A stretch of 7,423 bases of DNA from Saprospiraceae bacterium (lineage in GTDB: Bacteria > Bacteroidota > Bacteroidia > Chitinophagales > Saprospiraceae). Each line of letters starts with the position of its first letter. Position 1 is the stretch's first letter. Both the position numbers and the translations under genes were made by a program. The stretch covers positions 1 through 7,423 of the forward strand of contig SCUG01000019.1 of the NCBI GenBank assembly GCA_004297645.1, written 5' to 3'. Of this stretch, positions 1 to 6,226 are shown piece after piece. The notes below the pieces were generated by a model. It made no database searches. It was given only the letters and a program-made list of their open reading frames with translations, and was not told where the DNA came from.

Positions 1-36
1 CAATGGCCACCGCTCAAACATTATCTTGTTTTAAAA

Positions 37-717
37 ATGTGTGGCAGGTTTTCATTAGTTACTTCCAAGAAAAAACTTCAGCAAGAACTACCTTTTGTTG
101 AAACCGGAGATACTTTTTTGGTAAGTTATAATATTGCCCCCATGCAACATGCTTACGTAGTTACCAATGATAATCCCGGACGCTTGCAGTACATTACTTG
201 GGGGCTGGTGCCACATTGGTCGGTAAATGGTAAAAATACGGGACGCCTTATAAATGCCCGGCGGGAAGGCATCGATGGCAAACCTTCGTTTCGTATACCC
301 ATTCGCAAACGTCGTTGCCTTGTGCCAGCAGATAGTTTTTACGAATGGCGTAAGGAAGGATTTAAGAATACAGCCTATCGCATTATGATGCAAAATCAAG
401 GGTTGTTGTTTTTTGCAGGTGTTTGGGATGTATGGTACAATGGAGATTCTGTCGTTAAAACGTTTTCTATCATCACTACTGCTCCTAATTCTGAGATGGC
501 TGAGATTCACAACAGAATGCCGGTACTGTTGGGCACCGCTGAACAACGACGCCAATGGTTAGAGACCACAGATATCAAAGAGGTGCTTAGTTTATTGCAG
601 ACACCTCCCGATGGTATTTTGCACATCTACCGCGTTTCATCGTTGGTAAATTCTGTATTGAATGATTCAGTAGAGTTGCACAAAGAAGTGCCGGAGCCCC
701 CGACTTTGTTTGTATAG
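37..717 (+). CDS. yedK: SRAP-domain protein (YedK/HMCES family), abasic-site DNA-protein crosslinking
   Basis: A 226-aa protein of the usual length for bacterial SRAP proteins. Members of this family bind abasic sites in single-stranded DNA and form a thiazolidine crosslink through the amino-terminal cysteine, shielding the lesion. Seen directly: the start Met is followed at once by Cys2 (MCGRF), which becomes N-terminal after Met removal. Asn73 lies in INARREG, Glu103 in LVPADSFYEW and His158 in EIHNRMPVLL. These match the catalytic Cys/Asn/Glu/His set known from YedK. The WGLVPHW and FAGVWDVW motifs are also family hallmarks. The start is fixed because Cys must be residue 2. No Shine-Dalgarno sequence is visible in the AT-rich leader, which is normal for Bacteroidota. 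It lies 131 bp upstream of yifB on the same strand, so co-transcription is possible but unproven. Nothing suggests a defect. Family assignment is very secure; the exact role in this organism is inferred. Confidence 0.95.
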   Translation: MCGRFSLVTSKKKLQQELPFVETGDTFLVSYNIAPMQHAYVVTNDNPGRLQYITWGLVPHWSVNGKNTGRLINARREGIDGKPSFRIPIRKRRCLVPADSFYEWRKEGFKNTAYRIMMQNQGLLFFAGVWDVWYNGDSVVKTFSIITTAPNSEMAEIHNRMPVLLGTAEQRRQWLETTDIKEVLSLLQTPPDGILHIYRVSSLVNSVLNDSVELHKEVPEPPTLFV

Positions 718-848
718 GGGGCACTATGCGTTTTAGACTATAGGTATTACCAGCGAAGATTTTCAAAAAATTAAGATTTCAAAAATCTGGTTTACAAATT
801 TGTGGGGCGAAGAATAAAAGTAACCGCACAGTAAAACTGAATTGACCC

Positions 849-2405
849 ATGCTTGTAAAAACCTATGCTAGTGCTGTGCAGGGTGTGGACGCACAAACCA
901 TCACTGTCGAAGTGAACGCTGGCGGCCCATTCAGTGGTCAGGGTCCGCTTTACTTTTTAGTAGGCCTTCCTGATAATGTGGTCAAAGAAGGGTTTCAACG
1001 AATAGAAGCTGCCGTGAAAAATTGCCACTTTGAAATGAGCCGCCTCAAACTTACCGTCAATCTTGCTCCCGCCGATATTCGCAAAGAAGGCTCCGCCTAT
1101 GATTTACCCATTGCTATAGGTATGCTTGCTGCTACGAAGCAGATGAATTGCGATTTATTAGACAAATTCATCGTCATGGGTGAACTTTCACTTGATGGGG
1201 GATTGCGGCCCATAAAAGGGGCTTTACCCATTGCCATACAGGCGAGAGCTGAAAAATTCAAGGGCATTATTTTACCAAAACAAAATGCGAGAGAAGCGGC
1301 CATAGTCAATAATTTGGAAGTGTATGGTGTAAACCATCTGCTCGAAGCTGTAGAATTTTTGAATAGAGAGAAACAGTTGGAACCTACTTTTGTAGATGCC
1401 CGCGAAGAATTTGCCTTCAATCAGGAAATCTTCGACGTCGATTTTTCAGATGTTAAAGGGCAGGATAATGTAAAGCGTGCGCTGCAATTGGCGGCTGCGG
1501 GAGGCCACAACGTGATTCTCATAGGGCCGCCCGGTGCCGGTAAAACCATGTTGGCAAGGCGCATGTCCACCATTCTTCCTCCACTCTCTTTGTTCGAGGC
1601 TTTGGAGACTACGAAGATACACTCTGTATCGGGCTTATTGCCACCGGGGTCTTCGCTTATTTACACCCGGCCATTCCGCGCACCACACCACACTATAAGC
1701 GATGTGGCCTTGGTAGGAGGTGGCTCCATCCCTATGCCCGGAGAAATTTCATTGGCACACAATGGTGTCCTATTTTTGGATGAATTGCCAGAATTCAAAC
1801 GCTCCGTTTTGGAGGTCATGCGTCAACCTATGGAAGAGCGCAGAGTGACTATTGCGAGGGCTAAAGTTACCATAGATTACCCGTCCAATTTTATGCTAAT
1901 AGCCTCCATGAACCCTTGTCCTTGTGGATATTACAATCACCCTACTAAAGATTGCGTTTGTGGCCCCGGCGTGGTAAAACGCTATTTGAGTAAAATTTCC
2001 GGGCCGTTGCTCGACCGAATTGATTTGCATGTGGAGGTGACGCCAGTTTCTTATGAAGAGCTTTCGAACTACAACCTACCGGCCAAGACCAGCAAAGAAA
2101 TAGCAGCCTCTGTGATGAAAGCCAGAAAAATTCAGGGAGAACGCTTCAAAGCTTATAAAGGTGTGTTTTGTAATGCCCAAATGCCAGGACGATTAGTGCG
2201 GGAGGTATGTCAGCTCACCAAACCTGGTGCTGCACTATTGAAAAAAGCTATGGAAGTGCAGCAATTGTCGGCCAGAGCCTACGACCGCATCCTGAAAGTG
2301 GCCCGCACCAGCGCTGACCTCGCCGGTAGCGAAGACATCAAAATCGAACATCTTGCCGAGGCTATTCAGTACCGTAGTTTGGACAAAGAAGGGTGGGCTG
2401 GTTGA
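849..2405 (+). CDS. yifB: YifB/ComM-family Mg-chelatase-like AAA+ ATPase
   Basis: A 518-aa full-length member of the YifB/ComM family. In naturally competent bacteria ComM is a hexameric helicase that drives branch migration when incoming DNA integrates; in other bacteria the role is less clear. Residues 1 to about 180 form the ChlI/Lon-protease-like N-terminal domain, with family motifs such as LVGLPDNVVKEG and DLPIAIGMLAA. The Mg-chelatase AAA+ core follows: Walker A GPPGAGKT at 226-233, Walker B GVLFLDE at 306-312, and a Cys-rich insert beginning NPCPCGYY (Cys357, Cys359) with further cysteines in DCVCGPG. SGPLLDRIDLHVEV leads into the C-terminal Mg_chelatase_C domain (about 410-510), ending in the typical EAIQYRSLDKEGW. 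The ATG start gives the standard MLVKTYASAVQG N-terminus. The gene ends about 12 bp before the first traces of a decayed IS3 element. Catalytic motifs look intact. A competence role here is inferred only. Confidence 0.96.
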   Translation: MLVKTYASAVQGVDAQTITVEVNAGGPFSGQGPLYFLVGLPDNVVKEGFQRIEAAVKNCHFEMSRLKLTVNLAPADIRKEGSAYDLPIAIGMLAATKQMNCDLLDKFIVMGELSLDGGLRPIKGALPIAIQARAEKFKGIILPKQNAREAAIVNNLEVYGVNHLLEAVEFLNREKQLEPTFVDAREEFAFNQEIFDVDFSDVKGQDNVKRALQLAAAGGHNVILIGPPGAGKTMLARRMSTILPPLSLFEALETTKIHSVSGLLPPGSSLIYTRPFRAPHHTISDVALVGGGSIPMPGEISLAHNGVLFLDELPEFKRSVLEVMRQPMEERRVTIARAKVTIDYPSNFMLIASMNPCPCGYYNHPTKDCVCGPGVVKRYLSKISGPLLDRIDLHVEVTPVSYEELSNYNLPAKTSKEIAASVMKARKIQGERFKAYKGVFCNAQMPGRLVREVCQLTKPGAALLKKAMEVQQLSARAYDRILKVARTSADLAGSEDIKIEHLAEAIQYRSLDKEGWAG

Positions 2406-2417
2406 GTATTGGCTCAA

Positions 2418-2676
2418 GTGACTCCACCCACTCAACTCCAGTTCTCAAAAAAGATAAAAGTGGTTTTGAAAGCCATTAAGAAAGCCAAAGTTAAGGTGAA
2501 ATGGAGATGAAACATGAACTGGCCATTGCACATATCAGCAAGTGGGAAAAAGAGTTTCTGGCCGGGGTAGAACTGGTTTTTTACGGGGCTTGGTACTGGT
2601 AAAAAGCGAGGCCAAAACAGAACGGGACCACATGCTCAGGGTAATCGGTGAGCTAAAGGTGAAGAACGAATTTTAA
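2418..2676 (+). pseudogene. IS3-family transposase OrfA, frameshifted remnant
   Basis: Three pieces in different frames reconstruct an OrfA. Piece 1, open from GTG 2418 to the stop at 2508, reads ...QFSKKIKVVLKAIKK, like the start of the OrfA HTH (QFSKKFKxxVVLEAIKE). Piece 2 (2504-2602) reads KHELAIAHISKWEKEFLAG and matches the recognition-helix segment ELAPAQISKWKKEFLAGAE; it ends in a stop at 2600. Piece 3 (2596-2676) reads SEAKTERDHMLRVIGELK, then VKNEF and a TAA, matching the leucine-zipper end of OrfA that normally continues NEFLKKKL. Intact OrfA proteins are about 90-110 aa, which fits the summed length. The comparison residues are from memory of the family, not an alignment. The gene is plainly non-functional. 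Confidence 0.78.
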
Positions 2677-2691
2677 AAAAAACTTGAAGTA

Positions 2692-2873
2692 ATGCCACTG
2701 TCTGAGCGCTATGCAATTATAGACGACAGGTCGGTTGTTGAGCAAAAATGCGAAATGCTGGATACTCGGGCTGACCGGGGGGGGGTTATTCTTAGAACCG
2801 GGAAGAAAGTCCCTTGAACTTGGAACTAATGCGGCTGATGGATAAGCACTATCATTACCAGCTGTTAATTTGA
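2692..2873 (+). pseudogene. IS3-family transposase OrfB, truncated N-terminal remnant
   Basis: The frame leaving OrfA continues past its stop as KKLEVMPLSERYAIIDDRSVVE, then QKCEML, the typical start of IS3 OrfB up to the conserved QCELLGISRSGLYY region. Around the G9 tract (2777-2785) the frame shifts to LGLTGGGLFLEPGRKS, corresponding to LGISRSGLYYxPxGES. A further shift gives SPLNLELMRLMDKHY (2808-2852), the segment that precedes the catalytic rve domain. A stop follows at 2871-2873. Only about 60 codons of an expected 280 are present, and none of the three acidic catalytic residues is encoded. This is a fossil with no function of its own. The start is placed at ATG 2692 for convenience; in live elements OrfB is often made as a frameshift fusion with OrfA. 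Confidence 0.75.
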
Positions 2874-2906
2874 AATTCGTTTGGCTCTGCTCACCATGTG
2901 CAAAAT

Positions 2907-2937
2907 TTTGATTTACTGCCCAAAGAAATTACCTTTG
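2907..2937 (+). promoter_or_regulatory. Bacteroidota-type housekeeping promoter (TTTG-N19-TACCTTTG)
   Basis: TTTG at 2907-2910, a 19-bp spacer, and TACCTTTG at 2930-2937 match the published Bacteroidota consensus (-33 TTTG, -7 TAnnTTTG) at every defined position with standard spacing. Transcription would begin a few bases after 2937. It lies 34 bp right of the last recognisable IS3 codon and about 195 bp upstream of the ppiD ATG, so it would give ppiD a long leader containing a 17-codon ORF and two possible hairpins. It is the best promoter match I found in the window. No start-site data are available. Confidence 0.6.
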
Positions 2938-2962
2938 CCCGGATTTTTTCGGAGGTAAAGAT

Positions 2963-3016
2963 ATGGCTGTTTGTTTTGACAAATCTACTTGGCCCACCTT
3001 CGAGGCAAGTCTTTAA
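2963..3016 (+). CDS. Possible 17-codon leader ORF with Shine-Dalgarno sequence
   Basis: The ORF MAVCFDKSTWPTFEASL begins at an ATG 6 bases after GGAGGT (2951-2956), an almost perfect Shine-Dalgarno sequence. That is unusual here, because the large genes in this window lack one. It sits about 25 bp downstream of a consensus promoter and its stop codon lies inside a potential AT-rich hairpin (3011-3032). I recognise no family. There is no run of a single amino acid that would mark a classical attenuation peptide. It could be a leader peptide controlling ppiD, the degenerate start of a lost gene, or chance. The regulatory signals are better than the peptide itself. Confidence 0.28.
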   Translation: MAVCFDKSTWPTFEASL

Positions 3017-3045
3017 AAATCAATTTTTTAAGAACCTTATTTTTT
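3011..3045 (+). terminator. Possible AT-rich hairpin plus T6, attenuator- or terminator-like
   Basis: CTTTAAAAA (3011-3019) can pair with TTTTTTAAG (3024-3032) around the loop TCAA, with one T-T mismatch. A T6 tract follows at 3040-3045, seven bases after the stem. The stop codon of the 17-codon ORF lies within the left arm, so a ribosome there would melt the hairpin. The stem is almost entirely A-T pairs, so it is weak and may be chance in an AT-rich spacer. If real it would end a short transcript from the 2907-2937 promoter before ppiD. Confidence 0.22.
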
Positions 3046-3066
3046 CATCTCCCGTAAAAGCGGTAC

Positions 3067-3101
3067 CGGAGGGCTCTGCACAGTTTCAGAAGCTTGCTCC
3101 G
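3067..3101 (+). other. Potential imperfect hairpin in the ppiD leader
   Basis: CGGAG (3067-3071) is the exact reverse complement of CTCCG (3097-3101), and inside it TCTG (3075-3078) pairs with CAGA (3087-3090) around an eight-base loop. With a bulged A, further C-G and G-C pairs extend the inner stem. It lies in the leader just ahead of ppiD, ending 31 bases before its ATG, without a T-tract, so it is not a terminator. It may affect mRNA stability or translation, or be an old repeat remnant. No known riboswitch or RNA family was recognised. Confidence 0.25.
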
Positions 3102-3132
3102 CAGTTACAAAGTACATAAAAGTAATACAGAC

Positions 3133-5304
3133 ATGGCTCTTATAAGCAAAATTCGGAGACAGAAGTGGCTGCTGGTCGGCTCAATGACCGTTGCGTTATT
3201 CTTGTTTATCGCAATGTTGATGTTCGACAATCCTAACCAGAGTTTATTTGGCGGCAGTGCAACCACCATTGGTGACATTGAAGGGCGTAAACTCGACTAT
3301 AAAGAATTTAGCGTTACCTACGACATGCTTTACCGGAATTCCACTGGTGATGGTTTTAGCGACCGGACGTTTTTGTGGAATTTCTTTGTGGACGAAGCTA
3401 TTATACAAAAAGAGGCAGCGGCCATTGGCCTTGGGGTCAGCAAAGCAGAATTGCTCGACCTACAGTTCGGCGCTGACAACAGCAGGTTGAGTCCAATCAT
3501 TGCCAGCCGCTACGTGAACTCCAACACCCAGCAGGTTGACAGGCAGCAACTCGACCAACTCAAGAACATTATCACTACTAACCAAATTGACCAACTAATA
3601 AAAAACGGTCAATTGGTGCCTGATTTTAAGTATCGGTGGGCTCACCAGGAGAAGGAAATTATCAACGACCGGCTTCAAACGAAAATCTTCAACATGGTCT
3701 CCAAAGGTATGTACACTCCTGGTTGGATGGCAGAAATGATCAGTAGCGACCAAAATCTCCTCATTGATTTCAATTATGTTCAAGTGCCTTTCGATGAAAT
3801 TGAAAACTCGGAAGTCACCTTGGAAGATGCCGATTACAAGGCCTATTTTGAAGAAAATAAGAACCAGTTTATAATGGATGAAGAAACTAGAAAACTGGAA
3901 TACATCATTTTCAATGTAGTGCCAACGCCAGAAGATTCCGCGGCTATCAAGGACAACATTACCCATCTTATTGATGATTTTAAAACCACAAAAAACGATT
4001 CGCTATTTGTAGAAAACAACTACGGCAGCCTTGATGCCGTCTATTTCAAAAAAGAGACGCTGAGCACTGCCATTGCCGACACGATTTTCCAAATGGCCAA
4101 AGGCTCGGTGTATGGCCCTTACATAGATGGTTCCGCTTATAAGGCCGTGAAACTGCTCGACAAAAAAGTCATTCCCGACTCGGTCAAAGCGAGGCATATT
4201 CTCAGAAAAGCCAATGACCAGACAACGTTGGTGGCAGCTATGAAAACCATCGACAGTTTGAAAAACCTCATCGAAACAGGTGTAGCTACTTTTGACTCTC
4301 TGGCAGCCAACTTTAGCCAAGACCCCTCCAATGCCAACAAAGGTGGTGACCTTGGATTCTTTGGCCAGGGCCGCATGGTAAAGGAGTTCAATGATGCCTG
4401 TTTCTTCAATTCTGTACCGGGTAAGCTTCAATCAGTTGTTAGTAAATTTGGCGTACACCTTATTGATGTGACTGACAGAAAATTCGGCGATAAACGGGAA
4501 GAATCTGTCAAGGTAGCCTACATCTCCCAGGAAATTGTACCAAGCCAGAGTACACAGGACAACGTTCGTGAAATGGCACTGCAAATGCAGGAAACTCACC
4601 CAACCATCGAAGACTTGCGAAAAGCCGCCACCGAAAAAGGCATAGACATCGAAACTTCACCCTGGCTCAAGAAGAACGATTATGCTTCCGGTAGCCTCAG
4701 TGCCGGGCAAGGCGCCAGAGAAATGATTCGCTGGGCATTCGGCGTAGATCCCAACGTGAAAGTTCCAAAGACGGGTGATGTTTCTCCCCAAGTGTATAGC
4801 CTCCAGAATCAGGGACAGTTTTTCATCAGCAAATTTGTGGTGGCCGCTTTGCAGAGCATCCGTCCGGCAGGCATGCCAACGTACAAAGACGTGAAAGACG
4901 AAATTGAGCCACTGGTTATTAACCGCAAGAAAGGAGATATTATAAAACAAAGGTTGCAAGGCAAAACCGATTTGACCACCATTGCCAACACTTTTTCTAC
5001 CAAAGTGGATACGGCCACCAATATCAGCTTTGCCTCCGCCTTTTTGCCCAACGCAGGCAACGAACCCAAGGTAGTTGCTTATGCCTTCAAAGTGGACTTG
5101 AACCAGCTTTCGGAACCCATTGTTGGAAATGCCGGCGTCTTTGTGATTTTGCCCACCAACAAGCCCATTGCTCCTGCCAGCCCCAATATCGTTCAGGTGC
5201 GCCTGACTAGCCAGCAATCAACGAGGGGCTTAATAAGATCCCGACTGATGCCCGCCATGCGAAAGAAGGCTGACATTTCAGACAATAGATCTCGCTTCTT
5301 TTAA
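3133..5304 (+). CDS. ppiD: PpiD-like periplasmic peptidyl-prolyl isomerase/chaperone (SurA/parvulin family)
   Basis: A 723-aa membrane-anchored parvulin protein that helps exported proteins fold after they leave the Sec translocon. Residues 1-11 are a basic cytoplasmic start (MALISKIRRQK) and about 12-31 a single transmembrane helix, with the rest periplasmic. Residues about 36-255 are a SurA/PpiD-type chaperone domain. The active-type parvulin domain spans about 350-450: KARHILRKA, the GGDLGFFGQGRMVKEF motif, and FGVHLIDV with His442. Regions before and after it (about 255-345, 455-573, 630-675) repeat the parvulin end pattern without its catalytic motifs. The C-terminus DISDNRSRFF is what I know from Bacteroidota homologues, so the protein is complete. 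I chose ATG 3133 because the TM helix then starts near residue 12; an in-frame TTG 39 bases upstream adds residues unlike the family. It is followed by a strong terminator. The substrate range is unknown. Confidence 0.93.
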   Translation: MALISKIRRQKWLLVGSMTVALFLFIAMLMFDNPNQSLFGGSATTIGDIEGRKLDYKEFSVTYDMLYRNSTGDGFSDRTFLWNFFVDEAIIQKEAAAIGLGVSKAELLDLQFGADNSRLSPIIASRYVNSNTQQVDRQQLDQLKNIITTNQIDQLIKNGQLVPDFKYRWAHQEKEIINDRLQTKIFNMVSKGMYTPGWMAEMISSDQNLLIDFNYVQVPFDEIENSEVTLEDADYKAYFEENKNQFIMDEETRKLEYIIFNVVPTPEDSAAIKDNITHLIDDFKTTKNDSLFVENNYGSLDAVYFKKETLSTAIADTIFQMAKGSVYGPYIDGSAYKAVKLLDKKVIPDSVKARHILRKANDQTTLVAAMKTIDSLKNLIETGVATFDSLAANFSQDPSNANKGGDLGFFGQGRMVKEFNDACFFNSVPGKLQSVVSKFGVHLIDVTDRKFGDKREESVKVAYISQEIVPSQSTQDNVREMALQMQETHPTIEDLRKAATEKGIDIETSPWLKKNDYASGSLSAGQGAREMIRWAFGVDPNVKVPKTGDVSPQVYSLQNQGQFFISKFVVAALQSIRPAGMPTYKDVKDEIEPLVINRKKGDIIKQRLQGKTDLTTIANTFSTKVDTATNISFASAFLPNAGNEPKVVAYAFKVDLNQLSEPIVGNAGVFVILPTNKPIAPASPNIVQVRLTSQQSTRGLIRSRLMPAMRKKADISDNRSRFF

Positions 5305-5327
5305 GAGATATTGAACTTATCCAGAAT

Positions 5328-5363
5328 AAAGGGGCTGCCAGAATTGGCGGCCCCTTTTGTTTA
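5328..5363 (+). terminator. Rho-independent terminator of ppiD
   Basis: AAAGGGGCTGCC (5328-5339) and GGCGGCCCCTTT (5346-5357) form a continuous 12-bp stem with a single T-G wobble and a six-base loop (AGAATT). The sequence continues T, G, TTTAT, giving a U-rich tail. It lies 23 bp after the ppiD stop codon in the plus orientation. The GC-rich stem core with flanking A and T runs is a textbook intrinsic terminator and separates ppiD from the next gene. Confidence 0.9.
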
Positions 5364-5387
5364 TATCATATTTTCACGGTACTTTTC
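5356..5387 (+). promoter_or_regulatory. Possible promoter for the downstream membrane-protein gene
   Basis: TTTG at 5356-5359 is followed after 20 bp by TACTTTTC at 5380-5387, which fits the Bacteroidota -33/-7 pattern (TTTG, TAnnTTTG) except for the last base. The candidate start site lies about 30 bp before the ATG at 5422. Because a strong terminator precedes this gene, it needs its own promoter, and this is the best match in the gap. The -33 box overlaps the descending arm and tail of the terminator. One consensus base is missing and the motif is short, so confidence is modest. Confidence 0.35.
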
Positions 5388-5421
5388 GGCAGCATTACAT
5401 TGCAAACCAATATTCAAAACA

Positions 5422-6210
5422 ATGAACGGAGACACAACAGACAAAATTGATGAAATCATCCAGAATGGCTACGATTTCAGATTCGGTGATTACATCAGCA
5501 AGGGCTTTTCGCTTTTGCAAAAAAACATAGGTGGGTTTATCATCTATGCCGTGGTCACCCTTGTCTTAATCATGGTGATCAACTTCATCCCTATCATTGG
5601 AGCTCTTGTCAGCAATTTTATCCTGACTCCGATACTTACTGTGGGCGCTTATATAGTAGCGTATAAATTGGATAAAGGAGAACAGACAGAGTTCGGTGAT
5701 TTTTTCAAGGGATTCGAATATATCGGCCCCTTAGCCCTTACTGCTTTGGCAACGTTTGCGATAATGATGTTGTCGCTGATACCTTTCTTTCTGGCTGTGA
5801 GTAGTTCGGGTTTAATAGCTTGGTATATGGATGTCTTGCAAAACCCCATGTCCATGTCTGGTGTCAGCATTCCGAGCATTCCTGGTTGGTCTTTCCTACT
5901 ATTGCTGCCCGCCGTTTATTTTGCCGTGGCTTACAACTGGGCGTATATGTTCGTTGTGTTTTACAAGATGAGTTTTTGGGATGCCATGGAATCCAGCCGG
6001 AAAGTGATTTCTAAAAACTGGATGATAATTTTCCTCTTTCTCTTCGTGTCGGGCCTCATCGCCGCGGCTGGTATTATTGTGCTGTGTGTGGGAATTCTGG
6101 TCACCTTCCCGGCCTACCTCTGCATGAACTACTCTGCATTTGCTGATGTGACCCAACTCGGCACAGAATCAAAAGAGAGTGATAACATCGAAAATCATTT
6201 GGTGGATTAG
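5422..6210 (+). CDS. Multi-pass integral membrane protein of unknown function
   Basis: A 262-aa membrane protein without a recognised catalytic motif. A soluble N-terminus of about 35 residues (including FRFGDYISKGFSLLQKN) is followed by hydrophobic segments near 36-56, 60-82, 100-123, 156-181, 200-224 and 225-240, so five or six membrane passes. The C-terminal 22 residues are acidic and polar. The pattern FWDAMESSRKVISKNW before the last membrane pair, then GILVTFPAYLCMNYSAFADV, resembles a group of Bacteroidota and Firmicutes membrane proteins in the DUF975/YciC-like area; that is from memory and not certain. I chose ATG 5422 because the reading frame further upstream (from TTG 5311) runs through the ppiD terminator and adds residues of no visible function. 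The gene stands between its own candidate promoter and a convergent junction with lptC, so it is probably monocistronic. Function unknown. Confidence 0.85.
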   Translation: MNGDTTDKIDEIIQNGYDFRFGDYISKGFSLLQKNIGGFIIYAVVTLVLIMVINFIPIIGALVSNFILTPILTVGAYIVAYKLDKGEQTEFGDFFKGFEYIGPLALTALATFAIMMLSLIPFFLAVSSSGLIAWYMDVLQNPMSMSGVSIPSIPGWSFLLLLPAVYFAVAYNWAYMFVVFYKMSFWDAMESSRKVISKNWMIIFLFLFVSGLIAAAGIIVLCVGILVTFPAYLCMNYSAFADVTQLGTESKESDNIENHLVD

Positions 6211-6226
6211 ACAATTCGTGATTCAT

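Larger units (their letters stand above)
2418..2873 (+). mobile_element. Decayed IS3-family insertion sequence (relic)
   Basis: Piecing reading frames together across this stretch gives an IS3-type arrangement in the right order: OrfA helix-turn-helix and leucine-rich end, then the start of OrfB. The pieces are interrupted by at least three frame changes and several stops, so no active transposase can be made. The catalytic DDE core of OrfB (normally roughly 280 aa) is absent: recognisable similarity stops near 2873. The left side begins within about 12-30 bp of the yifB stop codon. I could not identify terminal inverted repeats or a target-site duplication, so both borders are only the limits of recognisable coding similarity. 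The element probably inserted between yifB and ppiD and then decayed and was truncated on the right. The family call rests on recognising OrfA/OrfB motifs from memory; the subgroup is not determined. Confidence 0.8.

Noticed and set aside
88..555. 155-codon minus-strand ORF inside the SRAP gene
   Set aside because: It is a shadow of a protein with intact catalytic motifs on the plus strand; its translation has no recognisable domain and lacks a separate leader.
774..788. Small perfect inverted repeat AGATTT-CAA-AAATCT upstream of yifB
   Set aside because: A six-pair AT-rich stem in an AT-rich spacer is expected by chance, and it has no link to a promoter match or a terminator tail.
2401..2436. 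Inverted repeats at the yifB stop (TTGAG/CTCAA and GTTGAGT/ACTCAAC) as a terminator
   Set aside because: The stems are short, compete with each other and have no T-tract; they could equally be traces of an IS end, which I could not confirm.
2898..3119. 73-codon plus-strand ORF in the gap before ppiD
   Set aside because: It begins upstream of and runs through the promoter boxes, overlaps a better-started 17-codon ORF in another frame, and has a low-complexity translation without a family likeness.
3094..3132. TTG start giving PpiD 13 extra N-terminal residues
   Set aside because: The extension is polar and unlike homologues; ATG 3133 gives the family-type MALISKIRRQKW start directly before the membrane helix.
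4657..5217. 186-codon minus-strand ORF inside ppiD
   Set aside because: No domain or start signal was seen; it lies wholly opposite well-conserved PpiD coding sequence, so it is a codon-bias shadow.
5311..5421. TTG start adding 37 residues to the membrane protein
   Set aside because: The extension would translate through the strong ppiD terminator and overlap the candidate promoter.
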